The notes: generated from the letters alone by a model not told the origin. A stretch of 64,000 bases of DNA from GWF2-33-9 sp964500435 (GCA_964500435.1 CAZCNL010000001.1:434001-498000); one strand, 5' to 3'; shown: positions 1 to 8,739, numbered from the stretch's first letter. Translations and numbers: made by a program.

Positions 1-1
1 T

Positions 2-550
2 CCATTTAATCCTACGACATTATCTTTAGGCGCTGGTTCCACTTTCGTGGCAAGAACAACTTATAGCAACCCAAAACATTTAAGTTACGTTTTACAACGT
101 GCTGCTGAACATAAAGGAATTGCCTTTGTTGAAATTTATTCTAACTGTGTCATTTTTACTGATGGTATTTTTGATAAATGGACAGACAAAAATTATTTAG
201 ATGAAAATACTGTTTTTCTTGAAGATGGGAAGCCATTAATATTTGGGAAAAATAAAGATAAAGGTATTATAATTAAAGACTTTACTCCAACAGTTGTAGA
301 TTTAAATGACCCAAATACAAATCGAGACGAATTAATTATCCATTCAGAAAAAAATATTGCTTTAGCACAAATGATTGCTTCAATGTCATACGATAATGAT
401 TTGCCAAGACCATTCGGCATTTTCGTCGATATCGAAAAGCCAAGTTATGATTATTTAATCAATAAACAAATCGAAGAAACAATTAATAAATTGGGACCTG
501 GCGACGTAAACGAATTGTTGAAAGGTACTGAATTTTGGGAAATTAAATAA
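2..550 (+). CDS. 2-oxoacid:ferredoxin oxidoreductase beta subunit, C-terminal part
   Basis: This is the 3' part of a gene cut by the window edge; the open frame runs back to base 2 without a start. The remaining 182 codons begin in a motif LGAGSTFVART followed by HKGIAFVEIYSNCVIF, which is the end of the thiamine-diphosphate domain of KorB/PorB-type beta subunits. The enzyme oxidatively decarboxylates a 2-oxoacid (2-oxoglutarate or pyruvate) with CoA and passes electrons to ferredoxin. The internal GTG at 47 is not a true start because the conserved sequence extends upstream of it. It is followed after 13 bases by a cyclophilin gene with a good ribosome site. Family is confident, substrate is not. 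Confidence 0.85.
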   Translation, partial: PFNPTTLSLGAGSTFVARTTYSNPKHLSYVLQRAAEHKGIAFVEIYSNCVIFTDGIFDKWTDKNYLDENTVFLEDGKPLIFGKNKDKGIIIKDFTPTVVDLNDPNTNRDELIIHSEKNIALAQMIASMSYDNDLPRPFGIFVDIEKPSYDYLINKQIEETINKLGPGDVNELLKGTEFWEIK

Positions 551-563
551 AAGGAGTTTTACA

Positions 564-1169
564 ATGAAAAAGAAAATGCTATTTTTATCTTTAGCTTTAA
601 CTTCAATAGCAATTTTGACATTTTTTTTAACAACGGAGAAATCAATGAGTGAAAAAACAAAAGCTCAAACAGCTCGACCTGAATACGAAATTACCGTAAA
701 ACAAAAAGGTGCTGAATTAGGAAAAATAATCATCCAATTATATCCAGACGTTGCACCAAAGCACGTACATAATTTTGACAGTTTGGTGTCAATACATTTT
801 TTTGATGGAACTGCATTCCATAGAGTAATACCAGGATTTATGATTCAAGGTGGCGACCCTAACTCAAAAACAGAACCTCGTGAAAAATGGGGCTTTGGTC
901 AACCAGGACAAACTACTGTACCAGCAGAATTTAGCAAATTGTCTCATAAAAGAGGAATTGTATCGGCTGCACGTGCTCAAGATCCAAACAGTGCAACTTC
1001 TCAATTCTTCATATGTGTTGCTGATGCTCCTTTTTTAGATGGAAAATATTCTATTTTTGGAGAAGTTGTTTCCGGTATGGAAGTTGCTGACAAAGTTGTC
1101 AATTCACCAAGAGATTCGAGAGATAACCCTTTAGACAAAATTGAAATGTTTATTAAAAAAATAAAGTAA
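564..1169 (+). CDS. Secreted cyclophilin-type peptidyl-prolyl isomerase
   Basis: A 201-residue protein that catalyses cis-trans isomerisation of X-Pro bonds, probably in the periplasm. Residues 1-30 form a hydrophobic signal segment; the cyclophilin domain spans about 40-200, with the core motifs FHRVIPGFMIQGGDP, SQFFIC and LDGKYSIFGEVVSGM all present. The start is the ATG behind AAGGAGT (spacing about 7). It lies 13 bases after the ferredoxin oxidoreductase subunit, so may be cotranscribed, and is followed by a clear hairpin terminator. Nothing is missing from the domain. Confidence 0.93.
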   Translation: MKKKMLFLSLALTSIAILTFFLTTEKSMSEKTKAQTARPEYEITVKQKGAELGKIIIQLYPDVAPKHVHNFDSLVSIHFFDGTAFHRVIPGFMIQGGDPNSKTEPREKWGFGQPGQTTVPAEFSKLSHKRGIVSAARAQDPNSATSQFFICVADAPFLDGKYSIFGEVVSGMEVADKVVNSPRDSRDNPLDKIEMFIKKIK

Positions 1170-1200
1170 TTATCTCTTTAATAAATTTCGAGCAAAATAA

Positions 1201-1230
1201 AACCGTCAGTAAAACACTGGCGGTTTTTTA
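1201..1230 (+). terminator. Rho-independent terminator
   Basis: Nine-base stem (1203-1211 with 1217-1225, one G-T pair), five-base loop and a run of six T. It ends the cyclophilin transcript. Confidence 0.85.
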
Positions 1231-1318
1231 TTTTATTTTATTTGTTTTTTTATTCATTAAATTTCTCATATTTTTGCATAAATAAATATTGGAAATTTAT
1301 TTTGTTTCTTGGTATTAA

Positions 1319-3115
1319 TTGCTGAAAAATAATCTTAATATTGCGATTGCGGTATTTTTCTTGGTTTTATTTTCAATCTCAGCTTATGGAAACAATCCGC
1401 TACTGCAGTTAAATGAATTAAATAGCAAATTTGATTCATTTAATTCCTTTTTCATTTCTGATACTTTAAATCAAACAAGGATTTCAAGCACATCTAATGA
1501 TTTTTATCATAATTTAACATTGAACAAAATACCTTTGTTTTCACTTTTTGATGGAAACTATAATTTTATTTTTTTGAAGAACTACTTGTGCGAAAATAAT
1601 AATAATGCGAATTTTAACTGCGATTCATTATATTTAATAAAAGATACTTTGATTTCAAATGTACTACTATACTCTGGAAATAAAAATGGTATGTTAAATG
1701 GTTTTCATTTGGGAAAAGAAAAGAATTTTTTCTGGAAATTTAATCCAATATTTGAGAGTTCTGGTGGTTATTACTATTCGACTGCAAGTAAAGAAAAACC
1801 ATTACGTGAAGAATTTTTGGAAAATTCTGCTTACCAAAATATTGGAATTAACGCAGAATTTGGCTTTGAGGGACGCAAATCGAAAATTTCACTTGCTTCG
1901 TCATTCAACATTTCCAAATTATACATTCCTACTAACATAAATGTTTTTAATTCAGTAAAAAAGCATTTTAATGACTACAATGAATATATTATTGATGTTA
2001 AATTCGAAAATTCGTTCGAAAATAATATAACATTAAATGGCAATATATTTGCAAAGAAATTATTCAGGAATTTAGGTAGCACAATTGATTCTAATGTCAT
2101 TAAATTTGGTATATACGTTACAAATTTTGAAATTGATGAATATTCTTATGGTGGAAATTTAAACACAACTTTGCCTATTTTTAGTTCTCAAAAAAATACT
2201 TTAGTTTCTTTTCTCTACGAACAAAACGTCTTTTTATACACTAATTTTTCAAAATATTTTCGAAGTAGAACAGAAAGTGAAAATATCGAACTATCTATAC
2301 TTCAGTCATTTCTTTTAACAGATAATTTTGATATAAATTTTGAAGGTAAATTTAAAGAAAGAGCCGTTTTATATTCAGAATTAGGAACATTGCCAGGTAA
2401 TTCTTCAAGCATCGATTATAAAGTAACGTTAAATTATAATATTACTAATTCGCAAAAATTTACTTTCTTTTTCAAAAAATATAATTTTTTCCCATTTATT
2501 TCACAATATTATAATTTAGAAGAAGAACAATTTGGAAACCATACATTAAGAGATGAAAATTGGTATTTATTTTGCTTTTCTTATGATAATAGACTTGATA
2601 ATTTTAATTTTAAAATTGAATTACAAAGCAATTTTGGAAATAATATCTTCAATTCCGCTAAAAATATTAAATATTCGACACAAGACTTAGTTTACGAACA
2701 AATAAAGAACTTATCTTCAGCAATTGAATTAAAATATAAATTAGAATCATTAAAAATAATAAATAACATAGCATATTTTTGGAAAATAGATTATTCTGAA
2801 AACACCAAGATAAATCCTAATTATAAATTACCATCATTTGCTGATAAATTTCTAATAAATTATCAATTTTTATATGGTATAAGTGCAAGCATTAATATTA
2901 ATTACTTTGGAAAATTTGATATTTATGACCCCAAAATCAATAAAATAAATGGAACAGAAAACATTTTTCTGTTAGATTTTATCATGCAAAAAGATTTTTC
3001 TAACCAATACTTCTTTTTTGCATTAAATAATATTTTAAATAATTATTATGAATTACAAAGTGGAATTCCTGAGGCAGGCTTGAATTTCCAGCTTGGAGTC
3101 AAACTTAATTTTTAA
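1319..3115 (+). CDS. Putative outer-membrane beta-barrel protein
   Basis: A 598-residue protein with a signal peptide (about residues 1-24, hydrophobic core AIAVFFLVLFSIS) followed by alternating hydrophobic/polar segments rich in F, N, Y and S, ending in LNF-COOH, an aromatic terminal residue typical of outer-membrane barrels. The C-terminal half resembles the barrel of TonB-dependent receptors, but I see no plug or TonB box, so a receptor role is not supported. The proposed start is a TTG at 1319 because it alone gives a full signal peptide; no Shine-Dalgarno is visible. The stop lies four bases before recG, suggesting cotranscription. Function unknown. Confidence 0.7.
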   Translation: MLKNNLNIAIAVFFLVLFSISAYGNNPLLQLNELNSKFDSFNSFFISDTLNQTRISSTSNDFYHNLTLNKIPLFSLFDGNYNFIFLKNYLCENNNNANFNCDSLYLIKDTLISNVLLYSGNKNGMLNGFHLGKEKNFFWKFNPIFESSGGYYYSTASKEKPLREEFLENSAYQNIGINAEFGFEGRKSKISLASSFNISKLYIPTNINVFNSVKKHFNDYNEYIIDVKFENSFENNITLNGNIFAKKLFRNLGSTIDSNVIKFGIYVTNFEIDEYSYGGNLNTTLPIFSSQKNTLVSFLYEQNVFLYTNFSKYFRSRTESENIELSILQSFLLTDNFDINFEGKFKERAVLYSELGTLPGNSSSIDYKVTLNYNITNSQKFTFFFKKYNFFPFISQYYNLEEEQFGNHTLRDENWYLFCFSYDNRLDNFNFKIELQSNFGNNIFNSAKNIKYSTQDLVYEQIKNLSSAIELKYKLESLKIINNIAYFWKIDYSENTKINPNYKLPSFADKFLINYQFLYGISASININYFGKFDIYDPKINKINGTENIFLLDFIMQKDFSNQYFFFALNNILNNYYELQSGIPEAGLNFQLGVKLNF

Positions 3116-3119
3116 AGTG

Positions 3120-5360
3120 ATGGAAAAAAAGAACCTTAAACAGATAATCGAGTACGAAACACAATACATAAGAGGTGTTGGTCCAAAACGTGCCGAAATT
3201 TTAGCTAAAGAAGGATTAGAAACCTTATACGATTTACTGGCTTACTTCCCTACTTCCTATATTGATAGAAATTCGGTAAGATCTATTAAAGAGCTTTCTA
3301 AAATAATAAGAAGAGAAAAAGAAATTAATTTTAAAGATATAAAAATTAATGATTTAAAGTTTAAAACCGAATATTCAATTGTTGGAAAAATTGAAAAAAT
3401 AAGCGAAAAAACTTATGGATTTAACAAAAAACTCATTGTTTACATAATTAGTGATGGAAGTGGCGAAAAAGCAAAAATTACTTTCTTTAACCGCATTCAG
3501 TATTATTCAAAAGATTTTAATGTTGGCGATTGGTTAATAGTTAACGGCATCCCTGATTCAGACAAATATTTTGATGTCAATTTTACTCACCCAGAAATCG
3601 AAAAAATTGATGAAGAAGATACTGAAATATACGAAAGAGGTGGAATAATTCCAAAATATAAATTACCAGTTAGTTTTTCAAAGAATTTTATTAATCAAAA
3701 AACATTAAGAAGAATTATTTTTGAAATTATAACATCGAAAAAAGTATTTCTCGACGAAACTTTGCCAAGTTACATTCTCACAGATTTTAAATTACCTAAA
3801 ATTGACGATTGCTTTAAAACATTGCATTTTCCGGACAATTACAATCAATTAGAAAGAGCGAGATATAGAATCAAGTTTGAAGAATCATTGCTGTTCCAAC
3901 TTGCTTTAAAATCAACAAGAAAAAATCAAATAGTTCGAGAAAAAGGATTAATAATAGAAAAAAATTCTCCGAGAGTTAAAAATTTATACAAAAATTTGCC
4001 ATTTGAGTTGACAAATCATCAAATTAATGCATTGAAAGATATCTTTAATGATTTTCGTAGCGGAAAGCCAATGAACAGATTGCTTCAAGGCGACGTTGGT
4101 TCAGGTAAAACTATTGTTTCAATAATTTCTATGTTAGCAGTAATTGATGCTGGTTATCAAGTGGCTTTTATGGCTCCTACAGAGCTTCTTGCCGAACAAC
4201 ATTATAATACTTTACACAATCTTTTAAAAAATTATAATGTGAAAATTGTGCAACTTCTCGGTGGTCAAAAAAAATCTTTGAGAAACGATATTTATGAATC
4301 AATAGCAAGTGGAGAAGCAAACGTCATTTGTGGTACTCACGCTTTATTCCAAAGCGATGTCCAATTTAATAAATTAGGTTATGTTATAATTGACGAACAA
4401 CATAGGTTTGGGGTTACTCAAAGAGCTGAATTAATAAAATTAGCAAAACAATCGCATCAAGAACTTGATGTTCTACCGCATACTTTAGTTATGAGTGCAA
4501 CACCAATTCCAAGAACTTTAACAATGACTGTTTATGGTGATTTAGACTTATCAATTATAAAAGAATTACCTAAAAATCGAATTCCAATAAAAACAAAAGT
4601 CGTTTTCGAGCAAAATAGATTAAAAGTTTACGAATTTTTAGAAAATCAAATAAATGAAGGACGACAGGTTTATATTGTTTACCCATTAGTAGAAAAATCT
4701 GAAAAGATTGATTTAAAAGCCGCTACAGAATATTACGAACATTTGAAAATAGATGTTTTTCAAAATTATCGAGTTGGATTATTGCACGGACAACTACTTC
4801 CATATGAAAAGGAAGATGTTATGAAGGCATTTTTATCAAAAGAGTATGATATTCTTGTTTCAACAACAGTAATAGAAGTTGGAATTGATGTTGCAAATGC
4901 TTCGGTAATGGTAATAGAAAACGCTGAAAGGTTTGGCTTATCACAATTACACCAATTAAGAGGACGTATTGGTCGAGGACCTTATCAATCTTATTGTTTT
5001 TTATTTGCAAAAGAAAATTTTCAATATCATATAAATAAGACCAAATTAGACCCAAAAGAACAAAAAGCAGCTATCATAAGATTAAAAGCAATGGAAGAAA
5101 CTAACGATGGTTTCAAAATTGCCGAAATAGATTTGCAATTGAGAGGTCCTGGAGATATTTTAGGAACAAGACAATCGGGATTGCCAAATTTTCGATACTT
5201 AGATATTGTCAACGATTCTGAAATTATTGCGTTAAGTAGAAATTTAGCAGAAAATATTTTGAAAGTAGATAAAGATTTGTCAAATCCTGAAAATTATATC
5301 CTGAAAATATCTTTAAGGAAATATTTAAATAAAGGAAGAGAATTTATGGGTATTGCTTAA
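3120..5360 (+). CDS. recG: ATP-dependent DNA helicase RecG
   Basis: A 746-residue superfamily 2 helicase that remodels stalled forks and Holliday junctions. The N-terminal wedge/OB region (about 60-170) precedes the helicase core: motif I GDVGSGKT near 324-331, motif II DEQHRFGV near 425, motif III MSATPIPRTLTM, and motif VI QLRGRIGRG. The C-terminal block DLQLRGPGDILGTRQSG is characteristic of RecG. The start is the ATG at 3120, four bases after the preceding stop; an upstream in-frame ATG at 3093 lies inside the previous gene and adds nothing conserved. It is the last host gene before the integrated element. Confidence 0.97.
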   Translation: MEKKNLKQIIEYETQYIRGVGPKRAEILAKEGLETLYDLLAYFPTSYIDRNSVRSIKELSKIIRREKEINFKDIKINDLKFKTEYSIVGKIEKISEKTYGFNKKLIVYIISDGSGEKAKITFFNRIQYYSKDFNVGDWLIVNGIPDSDKYFDVNFTHPEIEKIDEEDTEIYERGGIIPKYKLPVSFSKNFINQKTLRRIIFEIITSKKVFLDETLPSYILTDFKLPKIDDCFKTLHFPDNYNQLERARYRIKFEESLLFQLALKSTRKNQIVREKGLIIEKNSPRVKNLYKNLPFELTNHQINALKDIFNDFRSGKPMNRLLQGDVGSGKTIVSIISMLAVIDAGYQVAFMAPTELLAEQHYNTLHNLLKNYNVKIVQLLGGQKKSLRNDIYESIASGEANVICGTHALFQSDVQFNKLGYVIIDEQHRFGVTQRAELIKLAKQSHQELDVLPHTLVMSATPIPRTLTMTVYGDLDLSIIKELPKNRIPIKTKVVFEQNRLKVYEFLENQINEGRQVYIVYPLVEKSEKIDLKAATEYYEHLKIDVFQNYRVGLLHGQLLPYEKEDVMKAFLSKEYDILVSTTVIEVGIDVANASVMVIENAERFGLSQLHQLRGRIGRGPYQSYCFLFAKENFQYHINKTKLDPKEQKAAIIRLKAMEETNDGFKIAEIDLQLRGPGDILGTRQSGLPNFRYLDIVNDSEIIALSRNLAENILKVDKDLSNPENYILKISLRKYLNKGREFMGIA

Positions 5361-5394
5361 TTGGAGAATAAATCTTATAGTATCTATTTCTTTT

Positions 5395-5441
5395 GTGGGA
5401 TCTACAAGATTCGAACTTGCGACCTCTTCCGTGTCAAGGAA
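5395..5441 (-). repeat. attL: duplicated 3' part of tRNA-Val
   Basis: This stretch is identical over 47 bases to 27493-27539 and covers the tRNA-Val sequence from the anticodon arm to the 3' end. It is the left junction left by site-specific integration; it cannot fold as a complete tRNA because the acceptor 5' strand and D arm are absent. Confidence 0.93.
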
Positions 5442-5477
5442 ATTAATCATATTGATTTTTAATAAGTTACATTTACT

Positions 5478-5494
5478 GGGGAATGTATAGGGAA
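5478..5494 (+). repeat. Left copy of 17-bp repeat (integrase arm site candidate)
   Basis: GGGGAATGTATAGGGAA matches the right-end copy at 27349-27365 in 16 of 17 positions and in the same orientation. It sits 36 bases inside attL. A pair of short repeats just inside both attachment cores is what arm-type integrase or excisionase sites look like; the role is inferred. Confidence 0.6.
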
Positions 5495-5650
5495 GTTTTA
5501 TATTTGTATTTAAATTTTCAATTAAATTCATTAAATTTTGTTTTGACTTTTTATTTTATATAATTATTTTTGTCCTTTTCTAAAATAAAAAAATAAAATA
5601 TAATTTATTATTTGAAAAAAATATTTTTAAATATATATTTAATATAAAGC

Positions 5651-5702
5651 AAAAATATTATAAAAATATAAAAATATTGTAAAAATATTACAAAAATATT
5701 TG
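5651..5702. repeat. Phased AAAAATAT repeats upstream of a promoter
   Basis: AAAAATAT begins at 5651, 5662, 5670, 5681 and 5692, that is mostly every 11 bases (one helical turn). Phased A-tracts bend DNA and can act as UP-element-like activators or protein sites. They directly abut the promoter at 5699. The rest of 5442-5650 is very AT-rich and apart from the 17-bp repeat holds nothing I can name. Confidence 0.6.
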
Positions 5703-5730
5703 CAAATTATATATTATTTTGTTATATTTG
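5699..5730 (+). promoter_or_regulatory. Bacteroidota-type promoter for the left-end lipoprotein
   Basis: TTTG at 5699-5702, a 20-base spacer and TATATTTG at 5723-5730 fit the TTTG-N19/23-TAnnTTTG housekeeping promoter of this phylum. The lipoprotein ATG is 20 bases downstream. Confidence 0.7.
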
Positions 5731-5750
5731 TATTTTTAAAAAGGTGTTTT

Positions 5751-6251
5751 ATGAAAAATTTATTTATTCTTCTGTTTTCTATTGCTTTGTTATTTGGTTG
5801 TTCAAATTCAAATGAACCCTCTGATAATAATGTTTTTCCTTATAAGAATGGTCAAATTATAAAAAAAATAATTTTAGTTGAAAAATTAGCTGATTACGAT
5901 GGTAATACAAAAACTATTTATGATACTTCTTATAATGTTACTGTTAAAATAAATGAGAATAAATTAGAATTTATTGATTTTGATAATAATTTTATTTTAA
6001 TGAGTAATTTAGAATTTAACATTAATTCTAATTTGTTGTCAATTAAATTGCCTGAAAATTCTTTAAATATTTCGAATATTACTAAGAATTACGAATTAAT
6101 TTATAATTCTCAACTTTATGAGGGTCAATCTTATTATTTTCTTTTTAAATGGGATAATAAAAAAGGATTTTCTGAAATTATTGACGAAACCTATTATAAT
6201 AATAACAAAAATATTTCTTATTGTAAAAATCATTATTATTTTTATTATTAA
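5751..6251 (+). CDS. Provirus-encoded lipoprotein, left-end cargo
   Basis: A 166-residue predicted lipoprotein: residues 1-17 form a signal ending in lipobox LLFGC, followed by a hydrophilic N/Y/I-rich domain with no family I recognise. The ATG at 5751 is chosen because it has AAAGG upstream and starts the signal peptide; an in-frame upstream ATG would bury the signal. It is the first gene inside attL and is transcribed opposite to the structural genes from its own consensus promoter. That position is typical of phage genes expressed from the prophage that alter the host surface, such as superinfection exclusion factors. The specific role is inference only. Confidence 0.65.
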   Translation: MKNLFILLFSIALLFGCSNSNEPSDNNVFPYKNGQIIKKIILVEKLADYDGNTKTIYDTSYNVTVKINENKLEFIDFDNNFILMSNLEFNINSNLLSIKLPENSLNISNITKNYELIYNSQLYEGQSYYFLFKWDNKKGFSEIIDETYYNNNKNISYCKNHYYFYY

Positions 6252-6264
6252 TTGAAAGAATTGT

Positions 6265-6498
6265 ATGAAAAATAAAGATTTAAAAAAAGTTTTAAATTAT
6301 TTTAATTTAACTTTAAAGGAATATTCTAATTATACTGGGATTTCTTATCAAACATTAATGAAACTTAATGCTAATAAAAATGAATTATTAAAGTATGATT
6401 ATGAAAGATTATTATTTGATTTTATAAAAGTTAAAAAAGGGATTAATTTTGCTGAACAAAAAATTATAATCGAAAATGTTCTTAATTATAATCAATAA
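6265..6498 (+). CDS. Small HTH-like protein of the left-end cargo pair
   Basis: A 77-residue protein starting 13 bases after the lipoprotein, so likely in one transcript. Residues about 5-35 (LKKVLNYFNLTLKEYSNYTG, then SYQTLMKLN) read like a short XRE-type helix-turn-helix in which a phage-type regulator might recognise DNA, but the rest shows no known domain. It runs convergently into the terminator at 6498. Function unknown; a regulator is plausible. Confidence 0.5.
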   Translation: MKNKDLKKVLNYFNLTLKEYSNYTGISYQTLMKLNANKNELLKYDYERLLFDFIKVKKGINFAEQKIIIENVLNYNQ

Positions 6499-6522
6499 AA
6501 AACCCCCGTATTATTACGGGGG
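6498..6522 (-). terminator. Terminator of the leftward gene train
   Basis: An eight-base perfect stem (6503-6510 with 6515-6522, CCCCCGTA) with a four-base loop, followed on the minus strand by TTTTTT. It stands out as GC-rich in this AT-rich element and lies just past the last leftward gene, so it ends the long late transcript. The hairpin has no T-run in the plus direction. Confidence 0.85.
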
Positions 6523-6550
6523 ATAAGGAGCATCATAGTAGGAGGAAAAA

Positions 6551-6844
6551 CTATTTTGCTAACAAATATATTAATAAAATCGCACTGCCGCCAATTAAAT
6601 AAGGCATATAATTATTTAATTTATCCTTTGCACCAGCTACACAAATTCTTTCTATTGACCTTTTTGTCGCTTCACGTCCTTTGTTTTTAATTTCATCTAT
6701 TGTTGGGATATGCCCCGTTGCAATTTGTGTAATTAAATCTTTATAGGCGGCATCTAACTCTTCGTTAATTATATCAATGCTTTTTTGTTCCAATTCATCT
6801 TGCAAGATGTTTCTTTGATAATTATAATTAATTGTTTTATACAT
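6551..6844 (-). CDS. Tail-anchored small membrane protein
   Basis: A 97-residue protein with a charged, helical body (residues 1-75, rich in E, K, D) and one C-terminal transmembrane segment, about 80-96 (YLIGGSAILLIYLLAK). It is the last gene of the leftward train, 3 bases after the RadA-like ATPase. The layout resembles the 76-residue tail-anchored protein at 19757. A virion-membrane or host-membrane role is inferred; no family recognised. Confidence 0.6.
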   Translation of the reverse strand: MYKTINYNYQRNILQDELEQKSIDIINEELDAAYKDLITQIATGHIPTIDEIKNKGREATKRSIERICVAGAKDKLNNYMPYLIGGSAILLIYLLAK

Positions 6845-6847
6845 AAT

Positions 6848-8326
6848 TTACTCCAAAATACTTATTGAATTTTTTGTCAATTTATTAAAACGATTTTTTG
6901 TTGTTATTGCTTTCATTTGATTAACATTAATAATGATGTCAGGGTAATATTCAAACATTGAATTACCCTTGCTTGCTTTTTGGTCTTTACGTGAATGAGC
7001 AATCAAAATAAAATTTATATTAGGATTTTGTTTAATTAATTCAATTAATTCATTATCCGTTGAATTGAGCATATTTACACTATCTATAACAATATATTTA
7101 AATTTATTACTTATTACAGCATTTTTTAATTTATCCAAAGTTCCAGTATCGTCAAACCAAAAATTTTCATTGTTATCAATATTTAAAAGTTCTAATTTTT
7201 TTTGAATTGTGCCATTGCTTAAACGTTCCTCGCTTGTAAAATATAGAGCATTTCCATAATTTGTAAAATCTTTTAATAATCTCATTGCTAATGTTGATTT
7301 GCCTGAACCAGCTAAACCCCATATTAATATATTAAATTTATTAGGGATATTTCCAATTATTTTATAATTTACGGCATCGGTAATTGTAATATTTTCATTA
7401 TTTAAATTAGCTACATCTTTTAAACTTGTATAATTTTTAGCAATTTCGTTTTTCTTTAACTCCTTAATATAACTTGCAATTAATTTAATTTTATCGTAAT
7501 ATTTCAAATTATTTACAATTGTTTTGAAAGTATTTATGTATATTTCGGCAATAATTTTATTATTTACCGAAACAACAATAATATTATTATTAATTTTGAC
7601 TTTGGAATTTTCAATTTGTGTTTTGATAAAATGTATTAATTGCTTATCCTCGTCAATATCTTTATCGCTTGGAATTAAATCATTTAATTGATAATTATTA
7701 ATTTGTTCCTTTTTAATTAACTTGTTATCATTAATTAACTTAAAGGTATTATTTAATATTTTATCAATTAAATTTTCTAATTCATTGATATTCAATTTCT
7801 TATAAAATTTATTTGATATTTTTATTTCCTGATATTTATTTTTAAAATAATTTGTAAGTATATTATATAAAAAGTCTTTACGAGGAATGTTTAATAACTT
7901 ATTGTAATTTTTTGTAATTTTACTATTTTTGTATAGAACTTTATAAAATAAATATTCAATTAAAGATATTAAATTATTTTCTTCTATCCTTTTAATTGAT
8001 ATTTTCATATTTATTTGGTTATATCCCGTTAAATTCTTTAAATTTAAATAGCTACCTGCTTTTTGGTCTAACCAATAAATATAAAATTTTAAAATGTTTG
8101 TTTTATCGGATAAAAAAAAGGTGTTATGAGTAGGTTCAATATTTTTATTTGTAAGGACAATTTTTTCGGGAATTGAAACTTTATAATCTTTTTCTAATAT
8201 TGAAAAAAAAATTTCAAGTTTATTTAAAAGAATTAAATAATCAAAATTTACATTTTCAATAATAATTTCACTTTGAAATTTATTAGAATAGTAATTAATA
8301 TCTTTATTTTTGTTTTCACCGCTCAT
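6848..8326 (-). CDS. RadA/RecA-like ATPase with novel N-terminal region
   Basis: A 492-residue protein. The C-terminal 165 residues form a RecA-superfamily ATPase closest to RadA/Sms: Walker A GLAGSGKST at about 336-344, TSEER following a strand, Walker B YIVIDSVN near 410-416, a sensor-like IAHSRKDQKASKGNS that aligns with RadA's GHVTKDG loop, and a KNRF motif near 475-478. The first 320 residues are lysine/asparagine-rich, helical and unrecognised. No zinc finger or Lon-type domain, so it is not RadA itself. A hexameric helicase-loader, recombination or packaging role are all possible. It is the only P-loop ATPase found in the element. Stop-to-start gap to the spanin gene is 2 bases. Confidence 0.75.
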   Translation of the reverse strand: MSGENKNKDINYYSNKFQSEIIIENVNFDYLILLNKLEIFFSILEKDYKVSIPEKIVLTNKNIEPTHNTFFLSDKTNILKFYIYWLDQKAGSYLNLKNLTGYNQINMKISIKRIEENNLISLIEYLFYKVLYKNSKITKNYNKLLNIPRKDFLYNILTNYFKNKYQEIKISNKFYKKLNINELENLIDKILNNTFKLINDNKLIKKEQINNYQLNDLIPSDKDIDEDKQLIHFIKTQIENSKVKINNNIIVVSVNNKIIAEIYINTFKTIVNNLKYYDKIKLIASYIKELKKNEIAKNYTSLKDVANLNNENITITDAVNYKIIGNIPNKFNILIWGLAGSGKSTLAMRLLKDFTNYGNALYFTSEERLSNGTIQKKLELLNIDNNENFWFDDTGTLDKLKNAVISNKFKYIVIDSVNMLNSTDNELIELIKQNPNINFILIAHSRKDQKASKGNSMFEYYPDIIINVNQMKAITTKNRFNKLTKNSISILE

Positions 8327-8328
8327 TT

Positions 8329-8739
8329 TTATAAACGTCTTGTAATTAAGGCAATTATTAAAATTGCAAATAGGACAATTAAAACTGTCGTTAAAATCTT
8401 TTCAATTGTTGTAAATACTGATTTTTCCACAACTTCTTTATAAATTGTGTCGGGCGTTGAATTTATTTTTAATTTTAAATTGTTTTCAGGATATTCATAT
8501 TTTATTTTAATTGTATCGCTTTTTATTCTGCTGAAATTATTATATTTCGTGGTTGTTTTTATAACTGTATCAAATAGATAAATAAATGAATGCGTTATTA
8601 ATGTATCATCATTATAAATAATATTAGGCTTCACTTCAATGTTAATAGTGTCCTTTTTTATATATTCAATGGTTTTAATCCCTTCTTTTACGTTTGAGCA
8701 GCCAAGCATAAATAATATTGAAATTAATAAATACTTCAT
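8329..8739 (-). CDS. Unimolecular spanin (u-spanin) candidate
   Basis: A 136-residue protein with a lipobox signal (residues 1-14, ILFMLGC) and a strong C-terminal transmembrane helix, about 112-133 (TTVLIVLFAILIIALI), flanked by RR. The 95-residue ectodomain is beta-prone and T/I/K-rich. An N-terminal outer-membrane lipid plus a C-terminal inner-membrane helix is the defining layout of u-spanins such as phage T1 gp11, which fuse the two membranes at lysis, and the length is similar. It overlaps the lytic transglycosylase gene by 4 bases (ATGA). Topology is directly visible; the function is inferred from topology and context. Confidence 0.72.
   Translation of the reverse strand: MKYLLISILFMLGCSNVKEGIKTIEYIKKDTINIEVKPNIIYNDDTLITHSFIYLFDTVIKTTTKYNNFSRIKSDTIKIKYEYPENNLKLKINSTPDTIYKEVVEKSVFTTIEKILTTVLIVLFAILIIALITRRL

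Noticed and set aside
4819..5055. Minus-strand frames inside recG and other host genes.
   Set aside because: They are shadows of well-supported genes on the other strand.
5395..5441. A separate tRNA gene or pseudogene at the left junction.
   Set aside because: Only the 3' part of a tRNA is present and it is identical to the right copy, so it is an attachment-site duplication.
5325..5531. Minus-strand 68-codon frame across attL.
   Set aside because: It runs through the tRNA fragment and the recG end and has no coding signs.
6848..8326. RadA-like ATPase as a terminase large subunit.
   Set aside because: Walker A region, sensor loop and KNRF motif match RecA/RadA; no nuclease domain follows.
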